Below the pieces are notes generated by a model. The model was not told where the DNA came from. It saw only the letters and a program-made list of their open reading frames with translations, and made no database searches. A program made the position numbers and the translations under genes. Source: Pontitalea aquivivens (lineage in GTDB: Bacteria; Pseudomonadota; Alphaproteobacteria; Rhodobacterales; Rhodobacteraceae). From it: a stretch of DNA of 64,000 nt. Shown here piece after piece: positions 59,630 to 64,000 of this stretch. The DNA lies in NCBI RefSeq assembly GCF_046507575.1, contig NZ_JBKFEY010000001.1:248001-312000 (forward strand), written 5' to 3'. Each line of letters opens with the position of its first letter. Position 1 is the first letter of the stretch.

Positions 59630-60268
59630 ATGACCATCCGTGTGAAAATCTGCGGGCTGACCGAGCCCTCTGCCATCGCCGCGGCCGTCGCGGCGGGGGC
59701 GGCCTATCTGGGCTTTGTCTTTTTCCCGAAATCGCCGCGCAACCTGACCATCGCGCAGGCCCGCGCGCTGGCGCTGGAGGTGCCGGTGGGCGTGGCCAAG
59801 GTGGCGTTGGTCGTCGATGCCGATGACGCCACGATCGGGGCGATCCTGGATCAGGTGCCCATCGACATGCTGCAACTGCATGGCCACGAAAGCCCCGATC
59901 GCGTCGCCCAGGTGCGCGCCCGGTTCGGGTTGCCGGTGATGAAGGCGGTGGGCATTGCCGAAGCCGCCGATCTGGACCGGCTGCCCGCCTATGAGGCGGT
60001 GGCCGATCAGATCCTGGTCGATGCCAAGGCCCCCAAGGGGGCGGCGCTGCCTGGCGGCAACGGGCTGGCCTTTGACTGGCGGCTGATCGCGGGGCGGACA
60101 TGGGACAAGCCCTGGATGCTGGCGGGCGGGCTGACGCCGGACAATGTCGCTGCGGCGGTGCGGCTGACGGGCGCGCGGCAGGTGGATGTGTCGTCGGGCG
60201 TGGAAAGCGCGCCGGGGGTCAAGGACGGCGCGCTGATCCGCGCCTTTGTCGCGGCGGCGTCGGCATGA
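59630..60268 (+). CDS. trpF: TrpF, phosphoribosylanthranilate isomerase
   Basis: A 212-residue TIM-barrel enzyme of tryptophan synthesis. KICGLTEPSAIAAAVAAGAA with the catalytic Cys is near residue 7, LQLHGHESPDRVAQV follows, and the phosphate-binding end is LTGARQVDVSSGVESAPGVK. It is separated from trpB by a GNAT gene that overlaps its stop. Confidence 0.95.
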   Translation: MTIRVKICGLTEPSAIAAAVAAGAAYLGFVFFPKSPRNLTIAQARALALEVPVGVAKVALVVDADDATIGAILDQVPIDMLQLHGHESPDRVAQVRARFGLPVMKAVGIAEAADLDRLPAYEAVADQILVDAKAPKGAALPGGNGLAFDWRLIAGRTWDKPWMLAGGLTPDNVAAAVRLTGARQVDVSSGVESAPGVKDGALIRAFVAAASA

Positions 60269-60714
60269 TCCGCTGGCGCGCGGCCAGCGCGGATGATGTG
60301 CCCGCGGTTGTGGCGCTGCTGGCCGATGACATGCTGGGCCAGGCGCGCGAGGGGACGGATCTGGCCCCCTATCACGCCGCCTTTGCCGCGATGCGGGCCG
60401 AAGGTGCCAATCATCTGATCGTGGCCGAGGATGCGGCGGGCCGGATCGTGGCGACCTATCAGATCACCTTCATTTCGGGGCTGTCGCTGCGCGCCGCGCG
60501 CCGGGCGCAGCTGGAATCGCTGCGGGTGGCGGCGGACCTGCGGGGGCAGGGCGTCGGTGCGGCGCTGATCGCCGATGCCGAGGCCCGCGCCCGCGCCGCC
60601 GGCTGCCGGCTGCTGCAACTGACCACCAACAAGGCGCGTGCCCGCGCGCAGGATTTCTACACGCGGCTTGGCTTTACCCCGAGCCATATTGGCTTTAAAC
60701 GCGATCTGGACTGA
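60265..60714 (+). CDS. GNAT-family N-acetyltransferase
   Basis: A 149-residue acetyltransferase. The acetyl-CoA motif is LESLRVAADLRGQGVGAALI near residues 77-96 (R-G-Q-G-V-G), ending with the typical ARAQDFYTRLGFTPSHIGFK. The substrate is not evident. It overlaps trpF by four bases and lies 12 bases before trpB, so it is co-transcribed with tryptophan genes, an arrangement common in this order. Confidence 0.88.
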   Translation: MIRWRAASADDVPAVVALLADDMLGQAREGTDLAPYHAAFAAMRAEGANHLIVAEDAAGRIVATYQITFISGLSLRAARRAQLESLRVAADLRGQGVGAALIADAEARARAAGCRLLQLTTNKARARAQDFYTRLGFTPSHIGFKRDLD

Positions 60715-60726
60715 CAGGGGACCAGC

Positions 60727-61943
<1,217 letters not shown>

Positions 61944-61953
<10 letters not shown>

Positions 61954-61975
61954 GCGCAGGAAGGCCTGAGCGCAG
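61944..61975. repeat. 16-bp tandem duplication over the trpB stop codon
   Basis: GAAGGCCTGAGCGCAG occurs twice in perfect tandem. The first copy holds the trpB stop (TGA at 61951); the second lies just beyond it. The exact match suggests a recent duplication. Confidence 0.85.
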
Positions 61976-62008
61976 GTTTGTCCCTGCGGCGGGCGCGTCT
62001 GGCGCCCG

Positions 62009-62803
62009 TCACGCCCCGGCGCGGGGTAAAATCCGCGCCAGCCCCGCGACCAGCGCCGCATCGCCATCGCCTGCCACGGCGGCCACGCCCTGTGCGGCCA
62101 GCGCGGCGGCGTACAGCCCCGGCCAGTCGCCCCGGCCCAGCACCCGAACCGGCTGGCCCAGCCACCAGGGCCGGGTCGCGGCCAGCGCGGCGCCGATCAG
62201 GCTGCCTGCCTGGGTGGCGGCGCTGGCCTCGGGCGCGCCCAGATGGCGCAGCATCCGTTCGGGGCGCGACAGGGTGTCGGACAGGGCGGTCAGAAATTGC
62301 GGGTCATCGGGGGCGGGCGCGGTCAGGCCAAAGGCCGTGGCCAGCGTGGCATCGGCGGTGGCAACCGCGCTGACGACTTCGCCTGCGCTGATCTGCGCCC
62401 AGATGCAGCGCGGCCCCGGCAGGCAGATCACCCCGTCAAAGCCCGGATCGGCGGCCAGCACCCCGCCGATCCGCGCGGTGGCGGCGGCGGGCAGGGCCAG
62501 GGGCGGATTTGTCTGCATCAGCCCCGGCAGATGGGTGACACCGGCGGCATCGGGGCGCGGCAGGTCGGGCGCCTGCGGCAGGGGCGGGCAGGGCAGGGCA
62601 CGCGGTGCCGGATGGTCCAGCCCCGCCGCCGCCGCCGGCAGGCCCCCCAGGCCGGGGTTGCCGCGCCAGCCTGCGATACGCGCCGGGGCCTCGGCCAGGG
62701 GGGCATGCCAGTCCTGCCGGATCCGGCCCGCCGCATCCACGCCAAAGGCGCGCAGATCGGCCCCCTCTGCCGCCAGCGCGATCCAGGAAATTGTGCTGTT
62801 CAT
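62009..62803 (-). CDS. Degenerate 2-dehydro-3-deoxygalactonokinase-like protein
   Basis: A 264-residue protein with the overall outline of the DgoK sugar-acid kinase family: ISWIALAAEGADLRAFGVDA at the start, VICLPGPRCIWAQISAGEVV mid-protein (compare LPGTHSKWV) and LIGAALAATRPWW. The DWGT nucleotide-binding motif of active kinases is absent, as is the HSKW stretch, so activity is doubtful. Similar genes follow trpB in related genomes. It converges on trpB. Confidence 0.6.
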   Translation of the reverse strand: MNSTISWIALAAEGADLRAFGVDAAGRIRQDWHAPLAEAPARIAGWRGNPGLGGLPAAAAGLDHPAPRALPCPPLPQAPDLPRPDAAGVTHLPGLMQTNPPLALPAAATARIGGVLAADPGFDGVICLPGPRCIWAQISAGEVVSAVATADATLATAFGLTAPAPDDPQFLTALSDTLSRPERMLRHLGAPEASAATQAGSLIGAALAATRPWWLGQPVRVLGRGDWPGLYAAALAAQGVAAVAGDGDAALVAGLARILPRAGA

Positions 62804-62878
62804 GGCGCCTATCCCGTTTTACCCGGTCTGGCGGCGCAGAAAGCACGCTTTCGCCCGGCGATCAACCGATCGCGGGGA

Positions 62879-63847
62879 TCAGTTTTGGGCCAGACAGTCC
62901 AGCAGGGTCTGTGCCATGCCCGCCAGCAGCCGGTCATACAGCGCCGGGCCCGGATCCAGCAGGCTGCCCGCGGGGTCAAGCGTGCCGCCCAGCCGCACAT
63001 CGGTGCCCTCGATCACGATGGCCAGCTGTTTGGGGTCGTGCTGCGCCTCGGGGAAGGCACAGCGCACGCCCTGCGCGCCAAGGCGATCGCGCAGATCGGC
63101 CAGATGGCGTGCACCCGGCGCGGTGGCATCGCCAAGGTTGACCGAACCGGCAACGTTCAACCCGTAATGGCCCGCGAAATAGCCGTAAGCGTCGTGAAAG
63201 ACGATGAAGGGCGTATCCCGAACCGGGGCCAGGCCGGCGGCAAGGCGGGCATCCAGCGCCGCGATCCGCGCGCCTGCGGCTTCGGCATTGGCGCTGTAGC
63301 GGGTGGCGTTTTCGGGATCGGCGGCCGACAGTTCCGCGGCGATTACCGCCAGCCAGGCGCGGGCATTGGCCGGGTCAAGCCAGGCATGGGGGTCAAGCCC
63401 GTCATGGGCGTGATCGTCATGGTCCCCGGCGGCGTGATCCCCGGCTTCGTGTCCTGTGGCGTCATGATCCTCATGATCGCCGTGATCATGGGCACTGGCA
63501 TCGCCGAAATCGCGGCGGAAGGTGGTCTCGGATTCCAGCAGGGCCATGGCACGGGTATCAGCGGCCAGCCCGTTCAGCGCGCGGTCAAGCCAGGGGGTCA
63601 TGCGCGCGCCCATCCAGAAGACCAGATCCGCATCCTGCAGCGCGCGCGCATCGGCGGGGCGCATCTGATAGTCATGCGCATTCGCGCCCCGATCCAGCAG
63701 CAATGTGGGCGTGCCCAGATCGCCCATCACATCGGCCACCAGGGCATGCACAGGCGGGATGTCGGTCACCACCGCGGGGGGGGCGGCCAGCGCGGACAGC
63801 GGTGCCAGGGCAAGCGGCGCAAGCGCCAGCAGGGGAAGGCGGGACAT
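62879..63847 (-). CDS. znuA: ZnuA, periplasmic zinc-binding protein
   Basis: A 322-residue receptor of the high-affinity zinc ABC transporter. The signal peptide MSRLPLLALAPLALAPLSAL ends near residue 22. Metal ligands include the His in VHALVADVMGD and a His in FHDAYGYFAGHYG. A charged His/Asp loop (residues 122-155, many DH and HD pairs) precedes DPHAWLDPANARAWL, typical of ZnuA. It diverges from a Zur-like gene across a candidate Zur box. znuBC are not in the window. Confidence 0.95.
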   Translation of the reverse strand: MSRLPLLALAPLALAPLSALAAPPAVVTDIPPVHALVADVMGDLGTPTLLLDRGANAHDYQMRPADARALQDADLVFWMGARMTPWLDRALNGLAADTRAMALLESETTFRRDFGDASAHDHGDHEDHDATGHEAGDHAAGDHDDHAHDGLDPHAWLDPANARAWLAVIAAELSAADPENATRYSANAEAAGARIAALDARLAAGLAPVRDTPFIVFHDAYGYFAGHYGLNVAGSVNLGDATAPGARHLADLRDRLGAQGVRCAFPEAQHDPKQLAIVIEGTDVRLGGTLDPAGSLLDPGPALYDRLLAGMAQTLLDCLAQN

Positions 63848-63889
63848 GGGATCTCCGTTATGGCTTGTAGCTTCGGCGGGTGTTATTTA

Positions 63890-63904
63890 TGTTATAGCGT
63901 AACA
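63890..63904. promoter_or_regulatory. Candidate Zur box between znuA and the Zur-like gene
   Basis: TGTTATAGCGTAACA has perfect TGTTA/TAACA arms about five central bases, 43 bases before znuA and 29 before the divergent gene. It resembles alphaproteobacterial Zur operators. It would let zinc-loaded Zur repress both sides. Confidence 0.7.
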
Positions 63905-63933
63905 GGTCAAGAGAAATGTGATAAGATAACCAA

Positions 63934-64000
63934 ATGCAGGATGTCCCCCCGCCGCCAGACCCGCAGCCAGATCCGGCCAGGCTGGCCTTTGCCCGCCATG
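63934..64000 (+). CDS. zur: Start of a Zur-like (Fur-family) regulator, cut by the window edge
   Basis: Only 22 codons are visible: MQDVPPPPDPQPDPARLAFA, then RH at the edge. The AFARH ending fits the beginning of Zur proteins, which start with a His-containing helix of the FxxHDH type. Position opposite znuA with a palindromic box between them supports Zur. It could instead be znuC or another znu-linked gene. Confidence 0.45.
   Translation, partial: MQDVPPPPDPQPDPARLAFARH

Noticed and set aside
56693..59887. A long minus-strand open frame opposite rpsA, ihfB and lapA
   Set aside because: It mirrors the strong codon bias of rpsA and has no ribosome binding site or domain.
61985..62030. Terminator between trpB and the convergent kinase-like gene
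   Set aside because: A GGGCGC/GCGCCC stem is present but no U run follows on either strand, so it is not called.

Overview
The window is GC-rich alphaproteobacterial chromosome, most likely from a Rhodobacterales (Paracoccaceae) denitrifier. The evidence is a cd1-type nir cluster with nirIX next to norCBQDEF as in Paracoccus, a SAM/SAH riboswitch before metK (a class known from Rhodobacterales), the miaB-phoH-ybeY-corC-lnt run, and three copies of a dispersed element typical of this order. No complete mobile element, rRNA or CRISPR array is visible. Genes are tightly packed, with many ATGA or GTGA start/stop overlaps.

Layout. (1) 1-11133: phenylacetate catabolism. A truncated TetR regulator (PaaR-like), paaK, paaI and paaG lie on the minus strand. 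They diverge from paaN, which is followed by a complete livKHMGF-type ABC transporter and a fused enoyl-CoA hydratase/3-hydroxyacyl-CoA dehydrogenase. The ring epoxidase paaABCDE is not in the window. (2) 11261-20757: an accessory surface-glycan region with five glycosyltransferase-like genes, an RTX-repeat sulfatase and an orphan 471-residue protein, bordered by tRNA-Gly(TCC). (3) 21218-25354: hemP with a small overlapping partner gene, then a fused 5-oxoprolinase/hydantoinase.

(4) 25401-45899: denitrification. On the minus strand nirS-E-C-F-DL-G-H-J-N supplies cd1 nitrite reductase and its heme d1, ending with a small membrane protein and a cytochrome c550-type electron carrier. Diverging are nirI and nirX, then norC-B-Q-D-E-F and nnrU. 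Convergent to these are a Crp/Fnr regulator (Nnr/Dnr type) and a DUF4202 gene. The sequence TTGACTTTCGTTAA, an NNR/FNR-type box, stands between nirS and nirI and again before norC. The steps covered are nitrite to NO to N2O; nitrate and N2O reductases are absent from the window. (5) 46035-63847: mostly housekeeping: miaB, phoH, ybeY, corC, lnt, metK, trmB, aroA, cmk, rpsA, ihfB, lapA, trpF, a GNAT gene, trpB, a degenerate sugar-acid kinase-like gene and znuA. The edge carries the start of a divergent Zur-like regulator, with a candidate Zur box between it and znuA.

The least explained parts are the glycan/sulfatase island beside the tRNA, the 15-bp in-frame minisatellites at the 5' ends of three unrelated genes (nirF, the DUF4202 gene and the orphan at 19342), the dispersed element that now encodes part of the NirN leader, and the c550 and small membrane protein attached to the nir operon. 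All functional calls rest on reading the translations by eye; no database search was run.
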